Shown piece after piece: positions 11,400-24,425 of a DNA stretch of 64,000 nt (within the stretch, counting starts at the first letter, position 1; each line of letters opens with the position of its first letter). The notes beneath the pieces are model-generated. The model did not search any database. It saw only the letters and a program-made list of their open reading frames with translations, and was not told the DNA's origin. The position numbers and the translations under genes were made by a program. Origin of the DNA: Sinonovacula constricta (lineage: Eukaryota > Mollusca > Bivalvia > Cardiida > Solecurtidae); contig CM017571.1 of NCBI GenBank assembly GCA_007844125.1, positions 26,378,940 through 26,442,939 on the forward strand. The letters are read 5' to 3'.

Positions 11400-14300
11400 A
11401 ACTTCAGCTTAGCAGGCTGAGGGGCCGATTCAAACATTATTAACGTATCATTTTAGTAAAATGAAAGCATATTTTAAGGGAAGTAACTCTACATTCCATT
11501 AAGATCTAATCTCATATAAGTTATTTCCACTGCACTTAAATCATACTTTAAAGTCTGAACTGCATTGTAGCTGACTCCCGTATATTAATTACAACATTTT
11601 ATTATCGTTTTACATATTTTGTTTTTGTTTATCACGGTGAAAAAATGCAGTGTAAATTCAAGCCCTTAAAGTTGTATTGAGTAACTTGTCTATAAAAACA
11701 AGAATGCATTTTTGTTTTTATTTACAAATCTATGAATAATATTTTCGTGACCAATTTACTGGTACTTTTGCCTATATGCCAATGCATCATCAATATAAGC
11801 AGATAATTTTTATATATAGGAATAAGACCTAGTGAAACTTGTAGATCTAAAAAGAAAGAATATTTTTAAACGTTTAAATGCATCATATTAGCTGCACGAG
11901 TTTTAAAGAATATTTTCTGTTGAAAGGGGATAACTAATGTTTTGTTACAGTACTGTATTGATTCTTAGGACCATAAAGAAATTCTTAGGACCATAAAGAA
12001 ATTAAGATGGGTCCAAATCAGGTAACTTTTTTTATGTTCATTTTAATGCAATTGTTACACTTATTTATTTCAATAAAGTGTACCATATCAAGACAATAGG
12101 AAGTTCAAAATGATTTATTTATTTATTTCATTATTATTATATTTTTATTACATTTATTTTGGTGCTATGGAAGGTTTGTGAAACTTTCCCTAAAATTATT
12201 TGGTGCGGCTGGTATATAAATGGTTTATTTTTTATGTATATCCTTATATATATATATATTTATAAAGTTAACTATGGCCATTGTTTCCATTTAATAGAAT
12301 CTTTGTAAATGTTTTCTTTTTTAAGCAAGCTGGAAGTCATTTTGGTGTTTATTTTTAATGGTTGGTATTTTTCATATCTGATTAAACTGTTTCATGGGGA
12401 ATATAGGTTTTAAAAAGACAATTAATAAATAACAACATTTTATTAAAAAGAGATTCTAGGATTTAAACATTTCTTGCTTAACAGGGTACAATGTTTAAAT
12501 TGGCCATATTTCTTAGAACAAGTTTCAAAGAATTAAACAAAAACAGACATGCCATGGAATATTCTATTTTATCAACACACACACACACATCTTATTCAGC
12601 AATCTAATACTCTACAAAAAAAGAAAACTAGAAAATATATTTACTCATTAAAGTTTCATGAACAATTTACAAAGAACAAATTGAATAAATATTATTAAAA
12701 ATTTACAAAGAAAACAAAAGATTGAAAAGTACAAAGAAAAAAAATATGAGGTCAGACTTTCATACACCCACAAAGTTAAAGGGACTTTTTAAATTTGATC
12801 ACAGATTGACAAAAGATTTACACTTTAAAAAATAAATAATGTTCATGTATTTATATTTTTATATCAAAATCTTCAAATGTTAAATGGTTAGACTTATTCT
12901 TAACATTTAAATTTGTGAAAATTGGTTTAAATGTTAAAAATCAATTTGATGAAAATATGTACATATGAAAATAATTGATCAAAACAAGTTCCCCTCACAC
13001 ACTTTATAAAAACATGTCATTGGGTTGAAAATAAATAGTTTGCAAAACCAGAAAAAAAGTAATTAAATAATTAATGACTTTTTAAAAAAGTCAAATTTGT
13101 TCAAAAAGAAAGAATGCATTTAAAAAAAACCCATTAAGGAGTGAAAAAGTGAGACTTAATAAATAATAATTAACTAAGAAGTAGTACATAAAAAAGTTTA
13201 GTTAACTCTAACACTGTACATATAAATTAAAATCAATATTATCAAAAATCTTCAAAAATGTGTAAAGTATAAAACAATCACATCCATACCTACAATCAAT
13301 TTCAAACATACAACTACTTTCATAACTACATTACATCAACTTATTAACTCACAATCATTCTTATTAGCAAAACATTGGACAGTTTTGCTTAATTTCAGAT
13401 CAATAAGGACAACAATCAATGACATGGACTTATGATTGTACGCCACCAACTCCAGGTTGAGTAACAACACTGCCCTAATAACTGCTTTCTGCATCCAGGC
13501 ACAGCTCCTGAAACCGAGAAATGCAACATTAAATTTCTATATAATCCAAAAGCTTTTTTCAAAACATTCCAATATGGTTAAACATACATGTAATTCTACA
13601 GAAATGCTATTCATCTTAAAAAGAAACTTTACACTAATGCTCTTATGTGACTTTGTAGACAACCCCCATTAATGATATAGTAATCATAACACATTGGATG
13701 TTGTTGGTCTTGGAATACTCTAGAAAAACAGTAAGACAAATTGAACCTTTAATAAACATTACAGAAATCCACCACAGGTATCAATTTTGCTTTTAATTTT
13801 TTATAAGCTTTTTCAAATATAAGGATTAAATATAACATGTTAATTTTGCATTGGCATGTTGTTGCTTTTTTCACTTCATAATTACTTTTAATGATGTAAC
13901 CAATGTGAAAGCCAACATTTTCTAGCGCTGTTTTTTTATCAAATGTTTGAGGCCTAGATTTTTTTGATGTAGACAAAGCATAATACAGTTGTCTACTACT
14001 TAATATTCCTTAATGTTTTCTTCATAGAAGATCTAAGAATGTTGAAAATAATGTTTTTGGTCATTTTTTGTGTGTTTTTGAGATACATCACAGCGACAAA
14101 TTATGATCATTATAGCGACGTGCAGCTGGATGAACTTGCAGTTACATCTATAAAGGTATCCATGTAAAAATAAAATTACAATGTATTCTGTTATGAACAT
14201 TTAAAGATGGTATCAAATGCCTGTAACAATATTTTTCCACTGCTTTTCTACACGTCCTTTAGTCCAAGTAAAGATATCTGTTATTGGTATAAATCATAAT

Positions 14301-15450
14301 AGATGTTCCAAAATTAACTAAGTATGGTAGAGAGTTTTGCCTCAAAAGATATATAAAGATATAAAATAGACATCCACACTGAATGGGGATGTAACAGGAT
14401 CTTAAAAGTAAGTGGTCACATGGTTTTCTTTATTTACAAAAGAAAAAGTGTGGCGTGGCTAAGATATAATACATGTATTTTTTATTAAGAAATATTTTCA
14501 TATATATGTAGGATGTCCAAACATCATTTCATGGCAGCTTTTCAGGTAACATTTTTTTTTATTTGGTTGTTTGATATTAACCTAAGGAAAATAGCAATCA
14601 TGTATAATTTCATTCTGCAGTCATTTATTAGTCTATTCAATTAATATTATGAATGAAACCTGCACGTTCAGCCTTGTTCAAACCATTTTTTGTTTTCGCT
14701 TTTTTGAAGATTATTTTTGGTGTCAAACTGTCAAATTCTATCATTCACAGATAAATCAAAGGACCAAAACATCTAATTCAAGTGAGAGCACTACAATAGC
14801 CATCATCTAACAATGTAAGCATGGACATTCAATAAAACAGGTTTTCTTACAATTAAAGTTAACAGTTTATAATAGCTCAATGAATCAATGTACCTTTTGT
14901 CTAAATATTGGGCAGCATTTTCACAGTGGAGACAGACATCAGTGAACCATTCCATGTAGAACCACATCACAGATGAACAACATCCTCATATGAGGGAATG
15001 TCTGTAAAATAAAGTGCACAAATTACATATATAACTATCAAGTCCATCACATTGTAATGCTTATTTATTGATGTCCCTAAAAGGTTGAAGTCCCTTAATA
15101 CTTTTCAGCTTGGGTTCAAACCCTGGTCAGGCCATAAACTTGAATATGTGGTCTTCCAGCTGACCATTATAGCTTTACGTAGGTATATATCTGGATGCTT
15201 ATTCCACATATGTAAAAAAGCTAACTATTCAGCTACATTATTATTGTACTAAAGCTTATTTGAAAACCAGAGTAGATTCAGATTAGGAAATTATTTATAT
15301 AGTCCATTGGTTTCTACTAAAGATAAACTACTTCATATTACACTGTCTTGTATAAATTAATCTATTTTATGCTACATTTGTAATATGTTTAAAACTTGGG
15401 GATTATAGCTTAATTTGGCTTAAAAGATTAACTAGCCATATTGCTTTTAC
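11400..15450. repeat. AT-rich paralogous block R1 (also at 19.76-23.31 and 33.4-39.09 kb)
   Basis: About 4 kb with no convincing reading frame. It matches unit 2 closely and 33.4-39.09 kb more distantly. Shared landmarks are AAGGGAAGTAACTCTACATT (11,479), a CA-rich run near 12,580, CTGCATCCAGGCACAGCT (13,489), ATTGGGCAGCATTTTCACAG (14,908) and ACTAGCCATATTGCT at the end. A minus-strand acceptor-like TTTCAG lies beside the 13.5-kb landmark in all three copies, which hints at a decayed exon. A 21-bp direct duplication at about 11,968-12,002 is unique to this copy. Confidence 0.75.
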
Positions 15451-15476
15451 CAGATTTTCGTCGTGATTTAATTTAC

Positions 15477-15771
15477 CGGCTTTGTACTGTGATAACATTT
15501 CCAGGCTTTGTACCTGAGAATAAATTTACAGGCTTTACATCGGAGATTTATATTTAGGCTTTAGACTGATGTTTACAGTTCCAGGCTTCGTACTTGGGAT
15601 TTGCTTTCCAGGTTTTGTACCGGAGCTTCAATTTACAGGCTTTGAACCTGTTGACTAAAATTTCAGGCTTAGTACCTGAAATTTATTTTCCAGGCTTTGT
15701 ACCTGAGATTTACTCCAGTCTTTATACCTGAGGTCTAATTTCCGGGCTTCGTACCTGAGATCAAATTTTTG
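15477..15771 (+). repeat. 27-bp minisatellite leader, unit 2
   Basis: Same array as at 7,017-7,311 with scattered substitutions and the same copy number. It has not expanded or contracted noticeably since the duplication. Confidence 0.85.
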
Positions 15772-15954
15772 GTATGGCATGTTTGGTATCCAGCTTGAAT
15801 TTCCAGTCTGGTACCCTCTTCAATTTTTAAGTACTAAGTTTAAAGTAATGATTAATACTTTGGAGCTATTTCCATATGAAGGGTATGGTACAGTTACGTT
15901 CTCATAAAATACTTAACAACATGAAAGTCACTAATGTACTTTCGCTTTTTCAGA

Positions 15955-17165
15955 TGAATAGGAGAAAGCGACTGGCAGCAACAGCCACTCAGTGTGACTG
16001 CCCAGCATGCGAGCCTTCTGCTCCCAGTCCCAAGCAGCGAGGGAAAACTTGCTCAACGACGACAATATGTCGGAGGGTCTTAACGGTCCTAGCCTGGTGA
16101 ACGGCAAAACAAATAGACAAAAAACTAAACAGCCAGCCATGTCAAAATCAGAGATAAATGCTAAACTAAAAGCAATGGCAGATTTAAATGCCATGAGACA
16201 GGAAAACACAGTTAAGCCGCCCAGTCCCACGCAGCAACAAATTCTGCCAGAAGAATCAACTCTTTTAGAGGATTGTGAAGAGCCGGTCTTTCCAGCCCCA
16301 CATGTGCCGCACCAACATCAACATAATCGTATGGCGGAGAGTAACAACAGCTCTTCTGAGTCAAGCTCAGACTCAGAGGATGACATGGCTTCGGAATACA
16401 GTTATCCAAAACCACATTAGTAATATTCTTGGAGGTAATGGCATGGTTTTTGTAGAACCAATTTCCACCCCAATTCACTCACAAATCCCACAAAAATGAC
16501 ACAAAAAGATTTGGCGTCAAAAATATGTTGATTTTGCGACCGTGCTTCCATTATCAAGTCATAATACACAAACACAATACCCCCATTTCACACTACAAAT
16601 GGACAGCCGGGCAAATATATCAATCGTACCACAGCAGAAAACATGCAAAATAATATCAATACAACAATGGACAACAGCTTTCATCAGGTCTGTGGCCATC
16701 TATTGCCCTAAACACCCTCACCAAACATCACAACTAATGAAATAAAGTGAGATTGTTCAAGACTTGGCAAAGCGCAGTGCAAATTGGTCTTTCTATTACA
16801 CGCAATTCAGGATGCTGCGTGAATCCATGTTGATCCTTTGGGACAGGATTCACACAGAATTCTGGATAATATCCACCACCCAACACACAACTCAATTCTT
16901 TCGCCTTTTCGTGCAACACAAAACAAACATGAAAGACACAACTCACAACACAGGTCAGGGAGATATCTTCAAAACTTATGCTGGGTTTACAGCAGACGTT
17001 CACAGTGTACAAACATACAGTGCCCACATGCACATGTCTGCGGATACTGCCGAGGCCCCCATGTCGCCCCCAAGTGTTCTTTCAACAACAAAGAACATGC
17101 GGCATAATCACAAGCCATTGCAACACACACTGTCAGAAATGCAACAGCTAACAACACGACAACAC
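15955..17165 (+). pseudogene. Gag-like ORF1 of DIRS-like retroelement, unit 2, degraded
   Basis: The start at 15,955 again follows CTTTTTCAG. In this copy the first frame reads MNRRKRLAATATQCDCPACE, a Cys-rich N-terminus that unit 1 lost through a one-base indel. The low-complexity acidic section is at 16,007-16,420. The zinc cluster is best preserved here, in a frame open from 16,838 to 17,107 with QCTNIQCPHAHVCGYC and GPHVAPKC. The helical NWSFYYTQF section lies in a different frame, so the ORF is broken by frameshifts and stops. Confidence 0.7.
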
Positions 17166-17169
17166 GTAA

Positions 17170-18655
17170 ACTCAAGAAATAAGCCAGTTATACCCATCAA
17201 CTTGCCTAAGTTCAGTTTTTACCTTTCGGGCTACTTACACGCTACTTACCTGATATCAAGCTTTCAGACAGATTTTAGGCTAGGTTACAATGGCCCTAGA
17301 CATTTCTCCATAGCAAAACAATTACTGTTATGCAAACAACATCCTGACATCACACTACAAAAACTGGAGTCGGACGTACAAGCTGGATGCATCAAAGGAC
17401 CTTTGTCTCCTGTGCCTTTACCAAATCTTCACATAAGTCCTATTGACCTAGTACCAAAGAAAACATCCAATCAATTTCGATTAATCCATCACCTCAGTTA
17501 TCCGGAGGGCACATCTGTAAATGATTTCATTGATCCTGAAAACTCTAAGGTACATTATGCCACATTTGATGACGCGGTGCAGTTACTTTTATCACTAGGT
17601 CAAGGTAATTTCATGGCAAAACAGATATTGATAACGCCTTTCGTTTAATACCAATACACCCCTTGGACCACAACCTTCTAGGAATTCATTTTCAGGACAA
17701 ATTGTATTTTGACACCTGCCTGCACATGGGGGCTTCAAGTTCATGTGCCATATTTGAAAATTCTGCACAGCTTTGCAGTGCACAGCTTAACACAAAAGGG
17801 GCATTTCATATATAACATATACTAGATGATTTCCTCATTCTAGGGCCACCTAACTCTTCTAAATGTCAAGAAGATCTTGAAAATTTCTTACTTTTATGCA
17901 AAGCTATAGGTGTGCCCATTAAGCAAGCAAAAACTGAAAATGCCTGCCAGGTTATTAATTTCATGGGCCAAGAACTAGATTCCATAAACATGGTTGCCAG
18001 GCTACCAGTTGAAAAATTGAACAAACTTCGTGTTTTACTAACTCAGTATGCAAAGGCCAGGAAAATCAAGCTTAAAGACCTACAATCCCTTTTAGGTTTA
18101 CTAAATTTCTGTTGCTCTGCAGTCGTTCCAGGCCGAGCATTTTTACGCCGACTCATAGATCTCACAAAAAAAGGTGACGCGCCCGTCACATCATATCACA
18201 CTCATCAAAGACAGCAGAAAAGACATTCAAGCTTGGCTACTTTTTGTGGAACATTTCAACGGAAAAAGCATTCTCTTACAACACAAGTGGCTCACTGATA
18301 AAGCCTTACATCTTTGCACAGATGGATCTGGCAACCTAGGCTTTGCGGCAATGTTTCAAACGCGGTGGGTTTTTGGTTTTTGGCCTCGGGAATTAAAGGA
18401 TCAACACATAACTTTCAAGGAGCTGCTCCCCATAGTCATTGCATTAGAGGTCTGGGGTTTAGAGCTGTCCAACAAATGCATCGTTATACATTCAGATAAC
18501 AATACATTGGTACACATCATTAACAAACAATCTTCACAAGACCCAAACATTATGATTCTGGTTCTGGCATGTATGCAACACAATATATTGGTAAAATCGG
18601 TACACATCCCAGGTAAATCCAACATATTACCTGACCTTCTTTCCCGTTTACAGAT
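17170..18655 (+). pseudogene. Reverse transcriptase-RNase H of DIRS-like retroelement, unit 2
   Basis: Same motif order as unit 1. The frame open from 16,764 to 17,648 covers PINLPKFSFYLSGY through FRLIHHLSYPEG to GNFMAK. There a one-base loss shifts the motif A aspartates into another frame. LDDFL lies near 17,827. The thumb motifs are open at 17,912-18,298, and RNase H is open from 18,174 with CTDGSG in place of unit 1's YTDASG. Unit 2 lacks the unit 1 RNase H frameshift geometry and carries AMFQTRWVFGFWP, where unit 1 has a shorter AMWFFGSWP. The inactivating lesions of the two units are therefore largely independent. Confidence 0.87.
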
Positions 18656-18764
18656 AGACACATTTCGGAGCATGGCTCCCCACATGGAAAGACATCCAAC
18701 AGTCATTCCGGACATCTCCTGGACATACCACTGAACAAGGCAGTTCCACAAATACTAGTACAAT

Positions 18765-18955
18765 CATTGGCTCCATCCACTTTAGCAACGTACAGAAATG
18801 CACTACGTCACTACAAACTATTCCACAACACTTACCATATGGGTAGTAGAATGCTGCCAATCAGCACTAAACGACTAGCACAGTTCATCGGGGTGTGTCA
18901 TCATGAAGGCTGCATTATAAATGTAACACTCATATGTATGCAGACTGATTGAGCC
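18765..18955 (+). pseudogene. Tyrosine recombinase N-terminal fragment, unit 2
   Basis: The frame beginning at the APSTLATYRNALRHY motif is kept up to AQFIGVCHHEG. A deletion then removes the ITTIKLSSLNSLF helix and joins to the common truncated end. No catalytic residues are present. Confidence 0.68.
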
Positions 18956-19095
18956 ATTAGGATGACCTTAACAAGATTAACTTTCTACCGACACACAATC
19001 TATAAGCTATCCATTGATGCATATATACTAATTATATGAATTAGTAAAAACGATTTAAGACTGTGAACTACATGTATTTGTTTGACTGCACTTGA

Positions 19096-19531
19096 AAGTG
19101 GTATCCGACAGTTTGGACCAGATTTTGTCTGAAGCAACCAAATAAATGTTTGTTGCCTGAAATGATCCACTAAGTGCTATTTATTGGTGTTCTACATCCA
19201 TGCCAAAAACGCAGGATAACATCCCCATTCGTAACTGCAAACATTAATTTACTATCTGAGCCACGCTGCAAAATTAGCTATTTTTAACTCTGACATCAGA
19301 ATCGATTTTAGCAGAAATCTCCATCGTGCTTTTTTATAAATTTAAACGTGAACATAAAGAGCTAGTTTTTTAAAATAAGTACTGTCTAACAATTAGGGTA
19401 GTGTTCAAAATCTTTTTTGACAAAAGCATGTGTGTTTGCAGAATATATATACCCAACTTCCCCAAAACAGTGGCAAGATTTTGTTACATATAATTGTTTT
19501 TGATATTGACAAACTGTGAGATTTAACACCC
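19096..19531 (+). mobile_element. TTAA-family element, short subfamily, unit 2
   Basis: Duplicate of 10,690-11,177. It has lost the AACCACGTGA segment and neighbouring bases through a deletion near 19,288. The right end abutting TTAA is preserved. Confidence 0.7.
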
Positions 19532-19754
19532 TTAACAATGAGAACTAATTATGTTCTTGAATTTAATTGCAAAAGTATTCAAGAGTAAATACAGGGTACC
19601 ACTTGGATTGCCTTGTAGTTATGACAGTAATATAAAATAATAAAAAACTGAATTCCAATCAACAAAAAAAGGTCTAATCGGGACTTCCGCAGAATACTGC
19701 TCATAATACTATAAGTGGAGGATGATTGCAGATACTTGTTTGCGTTACCTTGTC

Positions 19755-22700
19755 AACTTCAGCTTAGCAGGCTGAGGGGCCGATTCAAACATTATTAACG
19801 TATCATTTTAGTAAAATGAAAGCATATTTTAAGGGAAGTAACTCTACATTCCATTAAGATCTAATCTCATATAAGTTATTTCCACTGCACTTAAATCATA
19901 CTTTAAAGTCTGAACTGCATTATAGCTGACTCCCGGATATTAATTACAACATTTTATTATCGTTTTATATATTTTGTTTATCACGGTGAAAAAATGCAGT
20001 GTAAATTCATACCCTTAAAGTTGTATTGAGTAACTTGTCTATAAAAACAAGAATGCATTTTTGTTTTTATTTACAATTCTATGAATAATATTTTCGTGAC
20101 CAATTTTGCCTATAAGCCAATGCATCATCAATATAAGCAGATAATTTTTTATATATAGGAATAAGACCTAGTGAAACTTGTAGATCTAAAAAGAAAGAAT
20201 ATTTTTAAACGTTTAAATGCATCATATTAGCTGCACGAGTTTTAAAGAATATTTTCTGTTGAAAGGGGATAATTAATGTTTTGTTACAGTACTGTATTGA
20301 TTCTTAGGACCATAAAGAAATTAAGATGGGTCCAAATCAGGTAACTTTTTTCATTTTCATTTTAATGCAATTGTTACAATTATTTATTTCAATAAAGTGT
20401 ACCATATCAAGACAATAGAAAGTTCAAAATGATTTATTTATTTATTTCATTATTATTATATTTTTATTACATTAATTTTGGGGCTATGGAAGGTTTGTGA
20501 AACTTTCCCTAAAATTATTTGGTGCGGCTGGTATATAAATGGTTTATTTTTTATGTATATCCTGATATATATATTTATAAAGTTAACTATGGCCATTGTT
20601 TCCCTTTCATAAAATCTTTGTAAATGTTTTCTTTTTTAAGCAAGCTGGAAGTCATTTTGGTGTTTATTTTTAATGGTTGGTATTTTTCATATCTGACTAA
20701 ACTGTTTCATGGGGAATAAAGGTTTTAAAAAGACAATTGATAAATAACAACATTTTATTAAAAAGAGATTCTAGGACTTAAACATTTCTTGCTTAACAGG
20801 GTACAATGTTTAAATTGGCCATATTTCTTAGAACAAGTTTTAAAGAATTAAACAAAAACAGACATGCCATGGAATATTCTATTTTATCAAAACACACACA
20901 TCTCATTCAGCAATCTAATACTCTATAAAAAAAGAAAACTAGAAAATATATTTACTCATTAAAGTTTCATGAACAATTTACAAAGAACAAATTGAATAAA
21001 TATTATTAAAAATTTACAAAGAAAACAAGATTGAAAAGTAAAAAAAAAAATATGAGGTCAGAATTTCATACACCCACAAAGTTAAAGGGACTTTTTAAAT
21101 TTGATCACAGATTGACAAAAGATTTACACTTTTAAAAATAAATAATGTTCATGTATTTATATTTTTATATCAAAATCTACAAATGTTAAATGGTTAAACT
21201 TATTCTTAACATTTAAATTTGTGAAAAATGGTTTAAATGTTAAAAATCAATTTGATGAAAATATGTACATATGAAAATAATTGATCAAAACAAGTTCCCC
21301 TCACACACTTTATAAAAACATGTCATTGGGTTGAAAATAAATAGTTTGCAAAACCAGTAAAAAAGTAATTAAATAATCACTGACTTTTTAAAAAAGTGAA
21401 ATTTGTTCAAAAAGAAAAAATGCATTTAAAAAAACATTAAGGAGAGAAAAAAAAAAGACTTGATAAATAATAATTACTAAAAAGTAGTACATAAAAAAGT
21501 TTACTTAATTCTAACACTGTACATATAAATTAAAATCAATATTATCAAAAATCTTCAAAAATGTGTAAAGTATAAAACAATCACATCCATACCTACAATC
21601 AATTTCGAACATACAACTACTTTCATAACTACATTACATCAACTTATTAACTCACAATCATTCTTATTAGCAAAACATTGGACAGTTGTGCTTAATTTCA
21701 AATCAATAAGGACAACAATCAATGACATGGACTTATGATTGTACGCCACCAACTCCAGGTTGAGTAACAACACTGCCCTAATAACTGCTTTCTGCATCCA
21801 GGCACAGCTCCTGAAACCGAGAAATTTCTATATAATCCAAAAGCTTTTTCAAAACATTCCAATTTGGTTAAACATACATGTAATTCTACAGAAATGCTAT
21901 TCATCTTAAAAAGAAACTTTACACTAATGCTCTTATGTGACTTTGTAGACAACCACCATTAATGATATAGTCCTCATAACATATTGGATGTTGTTGGTCT
22001 TGGAATACTTTAGTAAAACAGTAAGACAAACTGATCCTTTAATAAACATTACAGAAATCCACCACAGGTATCAATTTTGCTTTTAATTTTTTATAAGCTT
22101 TTTCAAATATAAGGATTAAATATAACATGTTAATTTTGCATTTGGCATGTTGTTTTTTTCACTTCACAATTACGTTTAATGATGTAACCAATGTGAAAGC
22201 AAACATTTTCTAGCGCTGTTTTTTTATCAAATGTTTGAGGCCTAGATTTTTTTGATGTAGACAAAGCATAATACAATTGTCTCCTACTTAATATTCCTTA
22301 GTGTTTTCTTCAGAGAAGATCTAAGAATGTTGAAAATAATGTTTTTGGTCATTTTTTGTGTGTTTTTGAGATACATCACAGCGACCAATTATGATCATTA
22401 TAGCGACGTCCAGCTAAATGAACTTGCAGTTACATCTATAAAGGTATCCATGTAAAAATAAAATTACAATGTATTCTGTTATGAACATTTAAAGATGGTA
22501 TCAAATGCCTGTAACAATATTTTTCCACTGCTTTTCTACACGTCCTTTAGTCCAAGTAAAGATGATATTGGTATAAATCATAATAGATGTTCCAAAATTA
22601 ACTAAGTATGATAAAGAGTTTGGCTTAAATAGATATATAAAGATATAAAATAGACATCCACACTGAATGGGGATGTAACAGGATCTTAAAAGTAAGTAGT

Positions 22701-23312
22701 CACATGGTTTTCTTTATTTACAAAAGAAAAAAGTGTGGCGTGGCTAAGATATAATACATGTATTTTTTATTAAGAAATATTTTCATATATATGTAGGATG
22801 TCCATAAACATCATTTCATGGCAGCTTTTCAGGTAACATTTTTTTTTATTTGGTTGTTTGATATTAACCTTAGGAAAATAGCAATCATGTATAATTTCAT
22901 TCTGCAGTCATTTATTAGTCTGATATTCAATTAATATTATGAATGAAACCTGCAATTTCAGCCTAGTTCAAACCATTGTTTATTTTCGATTTTTTTTTAA
23001 GATTATTTTTGGTGTCAAACTGTCAAATTCTATCATTCACAGATAAATCAAAGGACCAAACAACTAATTCAAGTGAGAGCACTACAATAGCCATCATCTA
23101 ACAATGTAAGCATGGACATTCAATAAAACAGGTTTTCTTACAATTAAAGTTAACAGTTTATAATAGCTCAATGAATCAATGTACCATTTGTCTAAATATT
23201 GGGCAGCATTCTCATAGTGGAGACAGACATTAGTGAACCATTCCATGTAGAACTACATCACAGATGAACAACATCCTCATATAAGGGAATGTCTGTAAAA
23301 TAAAGTGCACAA
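19755..23312. repeat. AT-rich paralogous block R2
   Basis: Unit 2 equivalent of 11.4-15.0 kb with no recognised gene. The minus-strand ORF at 21,719-21,952 covers the decayed-exon candidate noted for block R1, but its frame is not maintained in the other copies. Confidence 0.75.
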
Positions 23313-23315
23313 ATC

Positions 23316-23540
23316 AGCAGAAAACATGCAGAATACTATCAATACAACAATGGACAACAGCTTTCATCAGGTTTGTGGCCATCTATTGCCCCAAACACCC
23401 TCACCAAACATCACAACTAATGAAATATGGTGAGATTATTCAAGACTTGGCAAATCGCTCTACAGATTGGTCTTTCTATGACACGCAATTCAGGATGCTG
23501 CGTGAATCCATGTTGATCCTTTGGGACAGGATTCACACAG
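23316..23540 (+). pseudogene. Third, partial gag fragment of the DIRS-like element
   Basis: Matches 8,163-8,375 of unit 1 and 16,633-16,850 of unit 2. It starts at a junction inside the CAGCAGAAAACATGC segment and stops at GACAGGATTCACACAG. The reading frame from 23,375 is open across the position where units 1 and 2 share a stop (ATGAAATAA there, ATGAAATATGG here), giving MKYGEIIQDLANRSTDWSF. This fragment therefore appears closer to the ancestral Gag and must derive from a unit that split off before that stop arose. Confidence 0.82.
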
Positions 23541-23679
23541 TTAAATCATGTTTGATATACAACTTTTACAATTACAATGCTACTCATACACACATACATG
23601 ACATAATCAAGAGCCTTGATGCAAAACCTGCCAAGTAAACCATACGTTGTGTGCTGTGTTTTGATGTTCTTTCATTGTT

Positions 23680-23707
23680 GTTTGGGTCCAAAGTGTCGGG
23701 TACCACC
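23680..23707 (-). mobile_element. TTAA-family terminal inverted repeat remnant
   Basis: TCCAAAGTGTCGGGTACC followed by ACCTTAA is the inverted left end of the family, next to its TTAA. I cannot delimit the rest of the element with confidence. Confidence 0.5.
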
Positions 23708-24122
23708 TTAAATAATTCGTATTTATATTGCCACCAATTTTTTTTAAAAATCGTCAGTGGGCTTGCCGAACGAGATTTGAACGGGATTAGTATGTTTTGA
23801 CGCTTGTAGAAAATTTGAAAAGTATACCAAATATGTTTAAATTTTTATTCAATTTATTTTTAATCAAACGACTTAGGGATGTTTACTGTTTATAAATAAA
23901 TTGTTTTGATTTTATTACATTTAAATCGTACGGAATATGTTTCCATTGACGTCGATATCGATGTACATAAGTATGATTTCGTTTTTCAAGACTGCAGAGG
24001 ATACATTAGAACGTTAGCGAAAATGTTAACAGTGTGGGAAGTGGGCCTTTAATGTAGGACTAGCGTAATAGTGATTTTAGAATTTTAGAAATATTGTTGG
24101 TGTTGTTTTCATTCCTAATGAA

Positions 24123-24425
24123 CCGGCCACAATAGCTCAATTGGTAGAGCGTGGGCTTTCGGATCGGGAGGTCGCGGGTTCAAACCCCGACCGGGTCAAA
24201 CCAAAGACTATAAAGTTGGTAGTAGTGGCTTCCCTCCTAACGCTCGGGGCTAAGGGGACAGCATTACGCCTGACTCGTCGGTGTCAGTATAATGGACCGG
24301 CCGGGTTCAGTCCCTGTGCACCTTATAAGTGCCCCTGTGCTATAACGATAGAAATGTCCTGCACAGTATCGTCAGAAATGCCGGCAAATCCCATCTCATC
24401 CCAATTCCTAATTATATTGAAAAGG
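24123..24425 (+). mobile_element. tRNA-derived SINE, full structure
   Basis: The head (about 24,127-24,197) folds like a tRNA and has an A box (TAGCTCAATTGGTAGAGC) and a B box (GGGTTCAAACCC). These are the internal RNA polymerase III promoter elements. A tRNA-unrelated body follows with AGTAGTGGCTTCCCT, GCTAAGGGGACAGCATTA and GTGTCAGTATAATGGACC. The tail is a variable ATCCCATCTCATCCC. The copy at 56,050 shares head and body. Conserved central domains of this kind define mollusc SINE superfamilies; I do not assign the name. Confidence 0.85.

Larger units (their letters stand above)
6991..15450. repeat. Tandem duplication unit 1 (8,460 bp)
   Basis: The sequence from CAGATTTTCGTCGTGATT at 6,991 is repeated from 15,451 with a few percent divergence. 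The repeat covers the minisatellite, gag, RT-RNase H, the truncated recombinase, the TTAA element and about 4 kb of AT-rich flank. Unit 1 abuts unit 2 with no gap. Because both units share the same truncation point of the retroelement and the same downstream flank, this is a segmental duplication and not two insertions. Confidence 0.93.
15451..23315. repeat. Tandem duplication unit 2
   Basis: This is the head-to-tail copy of 6,991-15,450. It carries its own indels, such as a deletion of roughly 60 bp in the recombinase fragment near 18,908 and small deletions in the AT-rich half. Its last ~420 bp, equivalent to 15,027-15,450, are missing. The unit joins directly to a third gag fragment at 23,316. 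Confidence 0.93.

Noticed and set aside
24123..24200. Functional tRNA gene
   Set aside because: The A and B boxes are good, but the sequence continues into a SINE body shared with 56,050 and has no terminator T-run after the acceptor region.
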